Source of the DNA: Clostridia bacterium
Lineage (GTDB): Bacteria > Bacillota > Clostridia > TANB77 > CAG-508
Assembly: GCA_022793905.1 (NCBI GenBank)
Contig: JAAWDU010000006.1
Coordinates: 1 to 57,263 of the forward strand
Reading direction: 5' to 3'
DNA length: 57,263 nucleotides
Positions 29,108-39,873 of the stretch are shown here, in pieces. A program made the translations under genes and the position numbers. The notes beneath the pieces were generated by a model that searched no databases, was not told the origin of the DNA, and was given only the letters and a program-made list of their open reading frames with translations. Position 1 is the first letter of the stretch. The number at the start of each line of letters is the position of its first letter.

Positions 29108-31819
29108 TTAGCTCACAAGCTCCTGGTAGTATTCCTCCAGGAACTCCAAATGCTCAAGAGCATTATCCAAGCTAAGCTCACGCATGCATTCCCTTACAAG
29201 GGAATAAAACTCCTCCTTCTTAGCATTCTCAGAATCTGTTAAGATTTTCTTCTTCTTTCCTGTCATATGGCTAAACTTGCCATCAGGATACCTTTTATCC
29301 ACCTCTTTCTTAAAAAGAAACTCCAAGGCTATAGAAGTATTAGACCTCGCTGTCTCCTCATCCTCTACTACCTTAAAGACCACTGTGTTCCTATCTAAGT
29401 ACGCCGAGACATAGACTCTGCCAAAACTTGCTTTAATATAGCCTATGTCCTTTTCAAGCTCGACTCCGCCAAGCATACCTGTATGTTTCAATAAGTCCTC
29501 AAGTGTGTGAATTTGAACATTTTGACAGCCATACTTCACATCAACAAGAGCCTGCGACTTGTACTTGAGTTCAAGTGCATTTCTGAGTTCCTTGACATTG
29601 TTCGCTTTTCTTCCTTCAAAGAACAAAGTCTTAAGATAGAGCTCTACTCGAGTACCATTATCCAGGAAAAGTTCATCTTGTGTCATTCCAAAGATCTCCT
29701 CGTTTGTCAAATAGACATATGGAGTTCCATCATAGGAATAAGACACATCAAACCTTTTCCCATCAACTTCTATAACCTGCTGTTTCTCATCCTTTTCCCT
29801 ACTACTGCTTTCATCAAAGCTGTGATATGGTGACTCAAGGTAATCTCCTGCAAGACTCCTTCTTTCCTCTTCGTACTTCTCCTTAAGCTCCTGATACCGT
29901 GGGTGATCATAATCATATTCTCTTTCATAAGCAATCTGCCTACCACGAAAATACTGAATATTTTCCACCAAAACAGCATCATGATACTTAGAATACTCTT
30001 CATAAACTAATTTTTCAATTTGCTCAGGAACAAGTTCGACTAAGAGTCTGTAATCAATTTTACTCACAAAAGTAAGCAAATTAACCTCATACTCATCGTC
30101 GTACCTGTCTGTACCACTAATTCTGATAGGTGTACCAACAAAGAAGTCTGTAGGACGGATTCTCTCAGCAAACACACAGGATTTATTGTCAATCGTCCGA
30201 ACAACATCATCTGCTCCTAAAGCTTTTGCTCTATCATAGTGCACATGAATGTTAGACGTATAGACAGAAAGGCATGCCCTAAGGATATTCTCCCTTCCTC
30301 CACCAGAAGTAACTTCAACAATTCCCTCAAGAGCCTCTCGCATTTTGATTACATGGTCACAGGAATTATAAAACCTTTTTCTATTTATTTGAAGTTTCTT
30401 AAAGTCGACATACTCTTTGTCTATGAGTTGGTTCCAAATGTCATACTCAGCAAGCAAATCACTGTTTTTTTCAGTCGTGAAATTGCTGTAATTCGGTGTA
30501 ACAAATTTGCCATACTCGTTCTTAGTCTTCTGCCTAAGCCCTCCAACTTCAAGTATGCAGGCAATGATGATTACCTCTTCTACGACATCATACTTCTCCG
30601 CTTCGATAATCATTCTTGCCTTATCAACAGAAAGTGGCATTCTAGAAATCTTATTTCCAACTTCTGTCACATACCCGCTAGAGGAAATTGCACCACTAGA
30701 AACCAGTTTCTCCTTTGCTTCCTTAATCTGCTCATCGCTAGGCTGATGAATGAACTCGAGATCCGCAATATCAATCCCGCTAGAAGCAAGCTTAAGGGCA
30801 ACTTGATCAAGCAGGCTTCGCTGAATTTCCGGCACAGGATATGGCATTCTGTCTTTAATAGGCGTATCAGAACAAAGTATGTACTCGCCATTTTCCATTC
30901 TGCCTGCTCTCCACATACGCTGTTTGATGTCTGCCTGACTAATTTCCTTAATGCGATAATCAATAATACCATTCTCAGCAACTGGTACAATTGCCTCTCC
31001 TGTGTCTACAACAACATTGATACCTGGTATAGTTACCGAAGTCTGTGCAATGTTAGTCGCAAACACAACCTTTGGCTTGGAATACTCGTCATAGCAACGT
31101 TTTTGTTCTTCCCAGGAAAGCTCTCCATGAAGTGGAAGTAAAACCGCATTTTCATAAGAAAATTTCTCTATCATTTCATAGATTTTCCTCTTACTCGGCA
31201 GGAATACCAAAAGATTCTTGCCTTCACGGATTTTCTCCCTAACGACTTCATCAAACATTCTCTTGGGTTCTTCTCTCACGCTAACATCATAAAGCTTGCC
31301 AGGAATTTCCAAGACCTTCGAATTGTTCTTCCCGAAATACTGAACAAAACTGGCAGTCTCCATAGTAGCACTCATGAGAACGACCTTCACGTTCCAGTTA
31401 TCCTTCATGAATTTGCACCATGCAACCAAAGTTTCAGTTGGGACAGTAAATTCATGTACTTCATCAATCACAAGAGCAATTTTTTTGCCACTGCTCTCAT
31501 TGAAGATGGTCCGAATCAGGTGAAATGCATCGGTTACGTACTCAATCTTAGTATTTGCTGTGCTACACTTATTGTAGCCCGTCCGATATCCGACTTCTCT
31601 TCCAAGTGTTACTCCCATTTGGCTAGCTACATATGTAGCTAGAGTTATGCAAGGCATAACTCTAGGATTTGTGACAACGACCTTGTCGAATGCTTCAGAT
31701 AAGAACCTAGGAACCATAGTGGACTTGCCAGATGCAGGATGTGCTGTGATGATTGTGAAAGCAGTAGATAAAACTGCATTCACAATTTGGTCTTTGTAGG
31801 CTTCGACTGGTAGAAACAT
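29108..31819 (-). CDS. DEAH-box helicase, foreign composition, CGG used as Arg
   Basis: 903 residues of a superfamily 2 DEAH/HrpA-like RNA helicase: Walker A ASGKST (about 28-33), DEVH (about 120), SAT (about 154), ATNIAQTSVTIPG (motif V) and QRMWRAGR (motif VI). The C-terminal 500 residues are not recognised. GC is clearly higher and codon use differs from its neighbours. Four in-frame CGG codons (29897-29899, 30197-30199, 31511-31513, 31583-31585) must not be skipped or the protein is destroyed. Probably acquired from an organism with the standard code. It has its own promoter. Confidence 0.8.
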   Translation of the reverse strand: MFLPVEAYKDQIVNAVLSTAFTIITAHPASGKSTMVPRFLSEAFDKVVVTNPRVMPCITLATYVASQMGVTLGREVGYRTGYNKCSTANTKIEYVTDAFHLIRTIFNESSGKKIALVIDEVHEFTVPTETLVAWCKFMKDNWNVKVVLMSATMETASFVQYFGKNNSKVLEIPGKLYDVSVREEPKRMFDEVVREKIREGKNLLVFLPSKRKIYEMIEKFSYENAVLLPLHGELSWEEQKRCYDEYSKPKVVFATNIAQTSVTIPGINVVVDTGEAIVPVAENGIIDYRIKEISQADIKQRMWRAGRMENGEYILCSDTPIKDRMPYPVPEIQRSLLDQVALKLASSGIDIADLEFIHQPSDEQIKEAKEKLVSSGAISSSGYVTEVGNKISRMPLSVDKARMIIEAEKYDVVEEVIIIACILEVGGLRQKTKNEYGKFVTPNYSNFTTEKNSDLLAEYDIWNQLIDKEYVDFKKLQINRKRFYNSCDHVIKMREALEGIVEVTSGGGRENILRACLSVYTSNIHVHYDRAKALGADDVVRTIDNKSCVFAERIRPTDFFVGTPIRISGTDRYDDEYEVNLLTFVSKIDYRLLVELVPEQIEKLVYEEYSKYHDAVLVENIQYFRGRQIAYEREYDYDHPRYQELKEKYEEERRSLAGDYLESPYHSFDESSSREKDEKQQVIEVDGKRFDVSYSYDGTPYVYLTNEEIFGMTQDELFLDNGTRVELYLKTLFFEGRKANNVKELRNALELKYKSQALVDVKYGCQNVQIHTLEDLLKHTGMLGGVELEKDIGYIKASFGRVYVSAYLDRNTVVFKVVEDEETARSNTSIALEFLFKKEVDKRYPDGKFSHMTGKKKKILTDSENAKKEEFYSLVRECMRELSLDNALEHLEFLEEYYQELVS

Positions 31820-31949
31820 AGAGTCTTCTCCTTTTCTTTGAATTTTGATTTTAAGGTAAATGCTAGGTAAATAAAGTAGATTTAGAAAATCTTTTTATTC
31901 CTCCTTTACTGTAAAGTCTAGAGTTTTTCAAATTTCAATGTACTTTTTT

Positions 31950-31978
31950 ATTATACCATAATTTTATGTTAAATGCAA
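31950..31978 (-). promoter_or_regulatory. Promoter of the helicase gene
   Basis: On the minus strand, TTGCAT (31973-31978), 17-nt spacer, TATAAT (31950-31955), with a leader of about 125 nt before the ATG. The promoter is AT-rich like native ones. Confidence 0.6.
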
Positions 31979-32025
31979 ATAAACAAGCCTTGCATTTTAT
32001 ACTAACAGCAAGACTTGCTTATTTT

Positions 32026-33508
32026 TTATAAATTTATTTCTTCTTCCTTACTTGGGAATTTAGGCATTTTTCCTCTTCCACTTTTTGGCTTTTCTTGTAC
32101 ACTCACTCTTATTGCATGTTCACTTAGCCATCTGTCCCTTTTTGACATTTTTTCTCTTTCTATTTTTCTTTGTAATGTATCTCTCATTTCTGTAAGCTTT
32201 TTTATCTTTTCATCTTCATAATCATGCGCAGACTCTAAGCAATTATTGATGAAATCTACTGCATTTTCTAAATCATTAGCCTTCGTAAAATATCTAATTA
32301 CAAAATTGATATTCCCTAAAGTCATAAGCTCTCTTTCCATTGGAATTACTTCGCTAATAAGCTCCATATCACTTGTCTCCATTTCTCCGAGTTCAATTTT
32401 TGCCTTAACATAAGCAATATGCTCATTTACAACTTCATGATTTATATCACTTGTAAAATTTACCATCGCTCCTATTGCAAGCCTTCTCTTTTCTGCCTTA
32501 GGTTCCCTATTTGCCGCATTTTCCTTAATATCTTTATCAGTTATTTCTCCATTTGCAATAAGTTTTTTCTTGATTTTTGAAACATAACCTTCACTAACAC
32601 CTGTCATTTTTTGTATTTCCTTACTCATAAAACCAATCTGAAAATATCCTAAAATTTTTTCTTCAAAAGGCTTTCTCTCATTATTTTTATCTACATTATT
32701 TTTTTCTCCTTTCCTTCTCTCTCTTGCTTCTGTTGCTATTTTTTTCTCTCTGTCAGTAATAACTCTATCTGCTATTAGTCCAGTAATTATTCTTTTTATA
32801 TATCCTTCATTAGAATATGGTATTCTCTCACTCATCTCCATACAGCTATACCCTTTTAAATACATCTGATAAACACTATCTTTATTATTTTGTTCTCTTT
32901 CTTTTCTTGCACTATTTATTCTATCTTTTGTTAATCCTCTCTCTACTTCTAATAACTCCAAGATCTCAGTAAACTGCTTATTGGTAATGTGTAATATTCC
33001 TTGTATTTGAAGTGTAAAAAGTCCAATAAGAAGAAGCTTCTCCATTTCATTCTTTATATTTTCATCTACTTTATTATGTCCAGCATTAACTTTTTTCTTT
33101 TCTGTTCCTTTTTTACATTCTATTTCGACTATTCCAATTTCATCTCTTGATATTCTTCCGTGCTTCAACTAACTCATTAATAAAGTTCTCTAGTGTTTCA
33201 GCACTAATTCCTACTTCTTTTTTGATATAAGTTTTAGACCTTCTTTCCTTTAAGAAAACAAATGCACGTTCTTTTTTCTTTTCTCTTTCTCTATCTTTTC
33301 TTGCATTCCTTGCCACATTTATTGCTAATCTACTAGTTCTATTCTCATTTATCATACTTTTTATGTAATCCCTTATACTTTCATCAGATAATCCAAGATC
33401 ATCTGAAAGCTCTATATCACTAGCCCCATCTTCTTCTATTCTTCTTAAAATTTCTTTTTTTAATTCCTCTTTTTCTTCTTCAGATAATCTAATTCTTAAA
33501 ACTCCCAT
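32026..33508 (-). CDS. Multi-HTH protein of unknown function (one CGG +1 skip)
   Basis: 493 residues after skipping the C of CGG at 33158-33160, which joins two overlapping frames (ELVEAGRISRDEIGIVE). It contains at least three or four similar units, each a helix-turn-helix (for example SDDLGLSDESIRDYIKSMI, MSERIPYSNEGYIKRIITGLI, EIQKMTGVSEGYVSKIKKKLI) followed by a basic stretch (RKxRE-like). A C-terminal helical domain (about 380-480) follows. It may bind repeated DNA sites. AAGGAGGT precedes the ATG. Not a family I can name. Confidence 0.65.
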
Positions 33509-33645
33509 AAGATACCTCCTTATCTACCGTGTTAACTTTATGTAAATTATACCATATTTTCTTAATTCTTGCAAGATACCAAACTCCATTCATATTAAAA
33601 AGGACTACTCCTTTTTAATAATAGAAGTAATCCACAATTATTTAA

Positions 33646-36258
33646 CTAAAATTCAATTTCATTTCCATAATAGCTATCAAGTAAAATCTGTTTAATCTCA
33701 GTCACAAGTGGAAGTCTTGGATTTGCTGTAGTACATTGGTCTTCAAATGCCTTTTCTGCAAGCATATCAAGTTTTTCCAAAAATTCCTTCTCACTTATCC
33801 CCTCATCTTTTAATGCACTTGGAATACCAAGTTTAACATTCATCTCCTGAACTGCCTTTATAAGAGACTTAACACCTTCCTCTGTTGAATTAGCCTTAAG
33901 CCCAATCCTTTTAGCAAGTCTTGCATACTTCTCATCTGCAATAAAATACTCATACTTAGGGAAAGAAACAAACTTCGTTGGTCTAGTACTATTGTATTTT
34001 ATAATATAAGGCAAAATAATCGCATTAGCTCTACCATGTGCAATGTGGAATTCTCCACCTAATTTATGTGCAATAGAATGATTAATTCCTAAAAATGCAT
34101 TAGTAAATGCCATACCAGCAATACAGCTTGCATTATGCATTTTTTCACGAGCTATCCTATCACTTCCATCTTCATATGCTTTAATCAAATTCTCATACAC
34201 AAGTTCAACTGCTTTTTCTGCCAAACCATCTGTATAATCAGAAGCCATATTTGAAACATAACTCTCTATCGCATGAGTGAAAACATCCATACCAGTATCT
34301 GCTGTTATTTTCTTTGGCAAAGACATAACCAAATCAGGATCGATAATCGCAATATCAGGTGTTAGTTCATAATCTGCAAGTGGATATTTTATATTTTTCT
34401 TCTTATCAGTTATAACTGCAAATGAAGTCACCTCTGATCCTGTTCCAGAAGTAGTTGGTATTGCAACGAGTTTCGATTTATCGCCAAGTTTTGGAAATTT
34501 ATAGGTACGTTTACGTATGTCCATAAATTTTAATTTAAGCCCCTCTACGTCGGCTTCTGGATGTTCATAGAAAAGCCACATTCCGTTTTGCTGCATCTAT
34601 TGGGCTTCCTCCACCAAGTGCAATAATTACATCTGGTTGGAATTTATTCATTGCATCAATCCCTCTTTGAATTGTATCAAAAGAAGGGTCTGGCTCTACA
34701 TCAGCAAATATCTCAGAATGCACATATTCTTTTCTTTTTCTCAAATGATAAAGTATTTTATCAACATATCCGAAGCTTTACCATTGATTCATCTGTTACA
34801 ATAAATGCTTTTGTTATATTAGGCATTTTCTCTAAATAACCAATCGAACCCGCTTCAAAGTATATCTTTTCTGGAATTTTAAACCACTGCATATTAACAC
34901 GTCTTTTAGCAACTCTTTTTATATTTATCAAGTTTACAGAAGATACATTTGCAGTTGTTGAATTTCCTCCAAAAGTTCCACAACCTAAAGTTAAAGAAGG
35001 CATATTTGTATTATATATATCACCTATTGCACCATGTGTTGAAGGTGAGTTTACAATTATTCTTCCGTACCTTTACTTTATTAGAAAACTTTTGTATTGT
35101 TGCTTCATTTTCTGAGTGTATAACTGCTGAATGTCCGAAGTCCACCAAATTCTATAAGTCTTTCTGCTGTATCTATTCCTTCATCTTCATCTTTTACTAT
35201 ATAATATGAAAGCACAGGACTTAATTTTTCTTTAGAAAACGGATAACCAGGTCCTACATGTGTTTGCGGAACTACTAATACCTTTGTCTGTTCTGGCACA
35301 TCTATTCCCGCATTTTTGGCTATATTATATGGGCTTTGTCCTGCTATTTCTGAGATTAGTTTCTCTTCTTTGAACATTCCCTTTTCTAGTTTTTCTGTTT
35401 CTGCTTTGCTTAAGAAATAGCAATCTGCTTCTTTCATAAGTTTTTCAAAATCTTTTGATATTTCTTTATCTACAATTACAGCTTGTTCTGATGCACATAT
35501 CATTCCATTATCAAATGATTTTGAAAGTACTAAATCTGTTACTGCTGTTTTTAGTTTTGCTGTTTTATCTATATAACATGGTACGTTTCCGTGGTCCTAC
35601 CCCTAGTGCTGGTTTTCCGCATGAATATGCTGATTTTACCATACCAGTTCCCCCTGTTGCAAGTATTAAACTTACATCTGGGTGATTCATTAATGCTTTT
35701 GTTGCTGATACTGATGGCTCTTCTACCCAGAGTATACAATTTTCTGGTGCACCTTCACTTATTGCCGCATCTCTTAATATTTTTGCTGTTTCTACACTAC
35801 ATTTTTGTGCTGAGGGATGGAAACCGAAATACTATTACATTTCTTGTTTTTGCTGCTATTAATGATTTGAACATTGTTGTTGACGTTGGGTTTGTAACTG
35901 GTGTTACACCTGCAATTATTCCTATTGGTTCTGCTATCTCTTCGTATCCTTCTTCTATATTATCATTTATTATACCTACTGTTTTATCATATTTTATGCT
36001 ATGATATACATATTCTGATGCAAACATGTTCTTTGTTATTTTATCTTCATATATTCCTCTTCCTGTTTCTTCTACTGCCATTTTTGCTAGTTTCATGTGG
36101 TTTTCTAAACCTGCCATTGCCATTTTTTTTGTAATTCTATCTACTGTTTCTTGGTCTAATTCCATGTATTCTTCACTAGCTTTTTTTGCTTTTTTCATTA
36201 GGTCGTCTATCATTTTATCGACCTTTGCTTGTTCTTCTGCGGTTATTTCTTTTGACAT
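33646..36258 (-). CDS. adhE: Bifunctional aldehyde/alcohol dehydrogenase (six CGG +1 skips)
   Basis: 868 residues, the normal AdhE length, after six skips at 35824-35826, 35589-35591, 35135-35137, 35065-35067, 34770-34772 and 34583-34585. The junctions read [54 protein letters not shown] and [13 protein letters not shown], all typical AdhE sequence. The ALDH half has the nucleophile Cys in [11 protein letters not shown] and the iron ADH half has [12 protein letters not shown] and [12 protein letters not shown]. It makes ethanol from acetyl-CoA using two NADH. Uncorrected, it looks like a heap of fragments. Confidence 0.95.
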
Positions 36259-36383
36259 CTTTTTATCATTCCTTTCGTTTTTTTCTTATTATATGGAGTT
36301 TTTTTTGTTTCATTCGTTTTGTAATATTATATAATAAGTTTTTTCGAAATGGAAGCTTTTTTTATTTTTTTATACATAAGTTT

Positions 36384-36414
36384 GGGGACCGCCTAAACTA
36401 GGCGGTCCCCTTTT
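36384..36414. terminator. GC-rich stem-loop downstream of the foreign small gene
   Basis: Perfect 11-bp stem GGGGACCGCCT/AGGCGGTCCCC (36384-36394, 36400-36410) followed by TTTT on the plus strand and preceded by AAAA on the minus strand. It lies just past the stop of the minus-strand gene at 36431. Confidence 0.6.
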
Positions 36415-36430
36415 GCTGTTCACATGGTTT

Positions 36431-36868
36431 TTACGTAGGATCAATTCGGCAGTAGAACTTCATGAAAAGTTCATAAAGCCGTGCGTCCTGCTGAACGTCG
36501 ATTTCCTCGAGAGACATCAGGTCGTTGCTATAGCGGTCAACGTACCCTGCCTTGACAAGGTAATTGGCTCGGAGGAGCTCATAGATTCTGCTTGCGATGC
36601 AATTGATGGATTCTTCCCTCGTTTCAGGAAGCCCAGAAGGCATGCCTTTGTTATTATTCGCGAAGCTGAAGGTGATAACCTGCTTCTCACTATCATAGCA
36701 CATCAGCCCTTCATCAAACGTAGCTGTGATGCTAAGCTTCACACTCCGAAGCTTGCTCTCCATCTCTCGCGCCTTAGTCGCGAGATTGAAAAGCTCCCTC
36801 TGAAACATGATTTCCTCATAGCTAGGAGCTACGAGCTTCTTCAACCGCTCTACCTGAATTTGTGCCAT
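36431..36868 (-). CDS. Foreign small protein, CGG used as Arg
   Basis: 145 residues starting MAQIQVERLKKL; GGAGG 8 nt upstream decides this ATG over upstream alternatives. It is mostly helical and has no recognised domain. GC is about 50 percent, unlike its neighbours. Three in-frame CGG codons (36845-36847, 36746-36748, 36479-36481) read as Arg; skipping any would end the protein quickly. It has a consensus promoter and its own stem-loop, so it looks expressed. It has the same length (145) as the other small foreign gene at 46663 but no visible similarity to it. Confidence 0.6.
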   Translation of the reverse strand: MAQIQVERLKKLVAPSYEEIMFQRELFNLATKAREMESKLRSVKLSITATFDEGLMCYDSEKQVITFSFANNNKGMPSGLPETREESINCIASRIYELLRANYLVKAGYVDRYSNDLMSLEEIDVQQDARLYELFMKFYCRIDPT

Positions 36869-36950
36869 GCTTTTTTCCTCCATAAAAATTATTTTGCCTG
36901 CGCTGTGAAAACTTGCTGAAATGAAGTATATCAGCACTTTTCTAAATTAT

Positions 36951-36979
36951 ATTATAACATCATTTACATAATTTGTCAA
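36951..36979 (-). promoter_or_regulatory. Consensus promoter of the foreign small gene
   Basis: On the minus strand, TTGACA (36974-36979), 17-nt spacer, TATAAT (36951-36956): a perfect sigma-A consensus. Confidence 0.8.
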
Positions 36980-37048
36980 TTTTTTCCTAATATAAATACT
37001 TTATCATTTTGTATAATTCTAGAAACTCTGACAATAATAACTTATACT

Positions 37049-38744
37049 ATGAAAATTTTTGATAAATTTATTAACTTAATAACATATCAAGAGCCTAATA
37101 ATTACAACTTTATTTTACCAGATGCTAAAAATGTATCATATGAAAAAAGTGCAAATGGCAATGAAGAGAAGGAACCAAAAAAAGAACCTGAAAATGTTTT
37201 TCCTTCAATTGATGTAAATAAAGAATTCATTAAAGAAAAATTCAGCTTTAAAATAAATAATGATATTAAAATAAGAGAATTCTATATTCATATCAGAGGT
37301 AAAGAATATGCAAGTTTTCTTCTCTATATTGATGGAATGATTGACAGTAAATCTATAAATGAATTTGTAATTAAACCGCTTATGATAAAAAATCGTTCAA
37401 ATACTAGCGAAAATACTGAAAGTATAATAAATACAGCAATCGCAAACAACGTAACTGTAAAGCGTGTAAAAAAGTTTGATTTAAAAAAGCATATATTAGA
37501 ATTTCTTGTACCACAAAACGATGTATCTTTAGAAACTAAATTTAAAAATATTATCCAAAAAGTAAATGCTGGTAACTCTGCACTATTTATAGATACAATA
37601 GATTCTGCATTTATGATAGATGCAAAAGGTTTTGATAAACGTAGCGTATCACCTCCTGAAAATGAAAGTATTATTAGAGGTTCACAAGAAGGTTTTATCG
37701 AATCAATTCGTACAAATACATCGCTTTTAAGAAGAATTGTAAACAGTGAAAATTTCATCATAGAGGAAACAACTGTAGGAAAAATAAGTAATACACAAGT
37801 AGCAATCTGCTATTTAAAAAACATTGCAAATGAAGGATTAGTAAAAGAAGTAAAGCACAGAATAAAAAATGTTAGTATAGATTACCTAGTTTCCTCTGGT
37901 CAATTAGAACAGTTAATTGAAGATTCAAGCATAAGTGTTCCTCAACTTATATCATCTGAAAGACCAGATAGAGTTTCTGCATACATTTTAGAAGGTCGAA
38001 TTGCAATACTTGTAAATGGTACTCCTTATGGGCTAGTTGCTCCTGCTGTTCTCATAGATTTTCTTACTTCTGCTGAAGATAAAAATCTAAAATATCAACT
38101 AGCAAATCTCTTAAAAGCAATTAGATTACTTGCACTGTTTATAACATTGCTATTACCTGGCCTTTATGTTGCAATTTCTGCATTTCATCAAGAATTAATT
38201 CCAACAGAATTACTTTTTGCAATAGTTGCATCAAGAAGCAATGTTCCTTTTCCAGTTATCTTTGAAATTTTGATAATGGAAATTTCTCTTGAATTAATAA
38301 GAGAATCTGGTGTTAGAGTTCCTGCGCCACTTGGTCAAGCAATAGGTATTGTTCGGAGCACTTATCTTAGGTGATGCAGCAGTTAGTGCAAATATAGTAA
38401 GCCCTATACTAGTAATAATTGTTGCCCTAACAGGTATTACAGCATTTGCAGTGCCAGACTATTCATTAAGCTTCCATATACGTCTTATTAGATTCGTATA
38501 TATCATTATGGGATATTTTGCAGGATTTTTGGGAATTGCCTTTTGCTTTGTTTTCCATTTAACAGCATTAGCACATATTAACTCTTTTGGTGTTTCATAC
38601 TTAAGTCCATTCTCTCCTGTTTCAAAAAATCCTGGCTCGGAATACTTCTTACCGCCTCTTTGGAAACGTGAAAAAAGAAGAGAATTCCTTAACACAAAAA
38701 AACCCTTTAAGGAAGACCATATTAGCAGAAAATGGAAATATTAA
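37049..38744 (+). CDS. gerKA: Spore germination protein, GerKA/GerAA type (one CGG +1 skip)
   Basis: 564 residues after skipping the C of CGG at 38354-38356; the corrected frame reads QAIGIVGALILGDAAVSANI, a family hallmark inside the membrane domain. The N-terminal half is cytoplasmic (RGSQEGFIESIRTNTSLLRR is typical), followed by about five membrane segments and a basic cytoplasmic tail. It is the A subunit of a nutrient receptor in the spore inner membrane. The operon continues with gerKB after 25 nt. No obvious ribosome binding site lies before the chosen ATG, so the exact start is uncertain. Confidence 0.9.
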
Positions 38745-38769
38745 ATGAAAGGACGGTTCTAAATAAATT

Positions 38770-39873
38770 ATGAAAAAAACAAGTATGGGCGTTATTCAAG
38801 GTGCATCAATTATAATAACTGTTATGATTTCACACATAATACTAAACATGCCAAATCATTTACTTGCAAGCACAGGCTCCTCTACAATAATAAATTTAAT
38901 TTATGTTTTTATAATTTCAAGTATTGTATTTTTCATTGCCTATAAAGTCTTTTCACTTTTTCCAGGCAAAGATATTATTGATATTTGTGAATTTACCGGT
39001 GGAAAATGGTTAAAAAACCTCTTTAGTATTGCTGTTTGCATATATTTTATTACAATTTCTGGTTTTGTTATAAGAACATTTGCAGAAAGCTTAGTTTTAA
39101 TATATTTTCCAAATATTGATAGAGAAATAGTAATACTCATGTTTATTGCAATTGCTGCTGCAATGAATATTTTTGGATTTAAAGCAATTGCTAGAGTCAC
39201 ATTAATTACTTTGCCTATAATACTAATTAGTATGGTAATAATCTTTGTGTCTTCTAGTTCACACTTTATTCCTCAAAGAGCATTTCCTATTTTAGGTTAT
39301 GGCACAAATGAAACCTTCCTCACAGGAAGTTCTAATGTTTTTGCATTTGCAAGTATGTTCATTGCACCATTTTTGATACCATATTTAAACAGCAATAAAA
39401 AATTTAAAAAATCTAGTATTATTGCATTAGTAGTATATTCACTTTATCTAATGTTAGGAATTATTGCATTACTTTTCTTAATACCTTCAATTAGCGAAAT
39501 TAATAATACTTTATCAATTTATATATTGTCAAGAAGAGTAAATTTCGGAACATTTATACAAAGAATCGATGCAGTTTTCATTTTATTTTGGATAATGTCA
39601 ATTTTCAATTACCTAGCAATAACTATGTATTTTTCATTAGATACCTTCAAGCGAATTACACATATTAAAGAAAAAAATGGCATGGTATTTTGTTTTTCTG
39701 CCTTAGTATTCACTGTTGCAATGATACCACAAACTATATCTGATATAAACTTATTTGAGAGAACCTATTATAAATATTTGTCAATAGCTTTTGTATTTAT
39801 AATAAGTATGTTCATTTTGATTTGGGCATATTTCAAAAAGAAAAAAATGAGTAAGAAAGGGGCTAGAATTTAA
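38770..39873 (+). CDS. gerKB: Spore germination protein, GerKB/GerAB type
   Basis: 367 residues with about ten membrane helices, of the APC-superfamily endospore germination B subunits thought to bind the germinant. A basic C-terminal tail (FKKKKMSKKG) follows the last helix. AAAGGACGG lies upstream of the ATG. The stop codon is immediately followed by the GTG start of gerKC. Two CGG occur out of frame (ACC GGT, TTC GGA) and none in frame. Confidence 0.92.
   Translation: MKKTSMGVIQGASIIITVMISHIILNMPNHLLASTGSSTIINLIYVFIISSIVFFIAYKVFSLFPGKDIIDICEFTGGKWLKNLFSIAVCIYFITISGFVIRTFAESLVLIYFPNIDREIVILMFIAIAAAMNIFGFKAIARVTLITLPIILISMVIIFVSSSSHFIPQRAFPILGYGTNETFLTGSSNVFAFASMFIAPFLIPYLNSNKKFKKSSIIALVVYSLYLMLGIIALLFLIPSISEINNTLSIYILSRRVNFGTFIQRIDAVFILFWIMSIFNYLAITMYFSLDTFKRITHIKEKNGMVFCFSALVFTVAMIPQTISDINLFERTYYKYLSIAFVFIISMFILIWAYFKKKKMSKKGARI

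Noticed and set aside
30239..31141. 300-codon ORF on the plus strand opposite the helicase
   Set aside because: It is a shadow of the helicase gene: no ribosome binding site, and a Cys/Asn/Ile-rich translation without any domain, while the minus strand has all helicase motifs.
33646..36258. adhE, gpmI, purB and others as decayed pseudogenes
   Set aside because: No other kind of mutation (nonsense, deletion, missing motif) accompanies the shifts, all corrected lengths are normal, catalytic residues are intact, and the genes are core metabolism.
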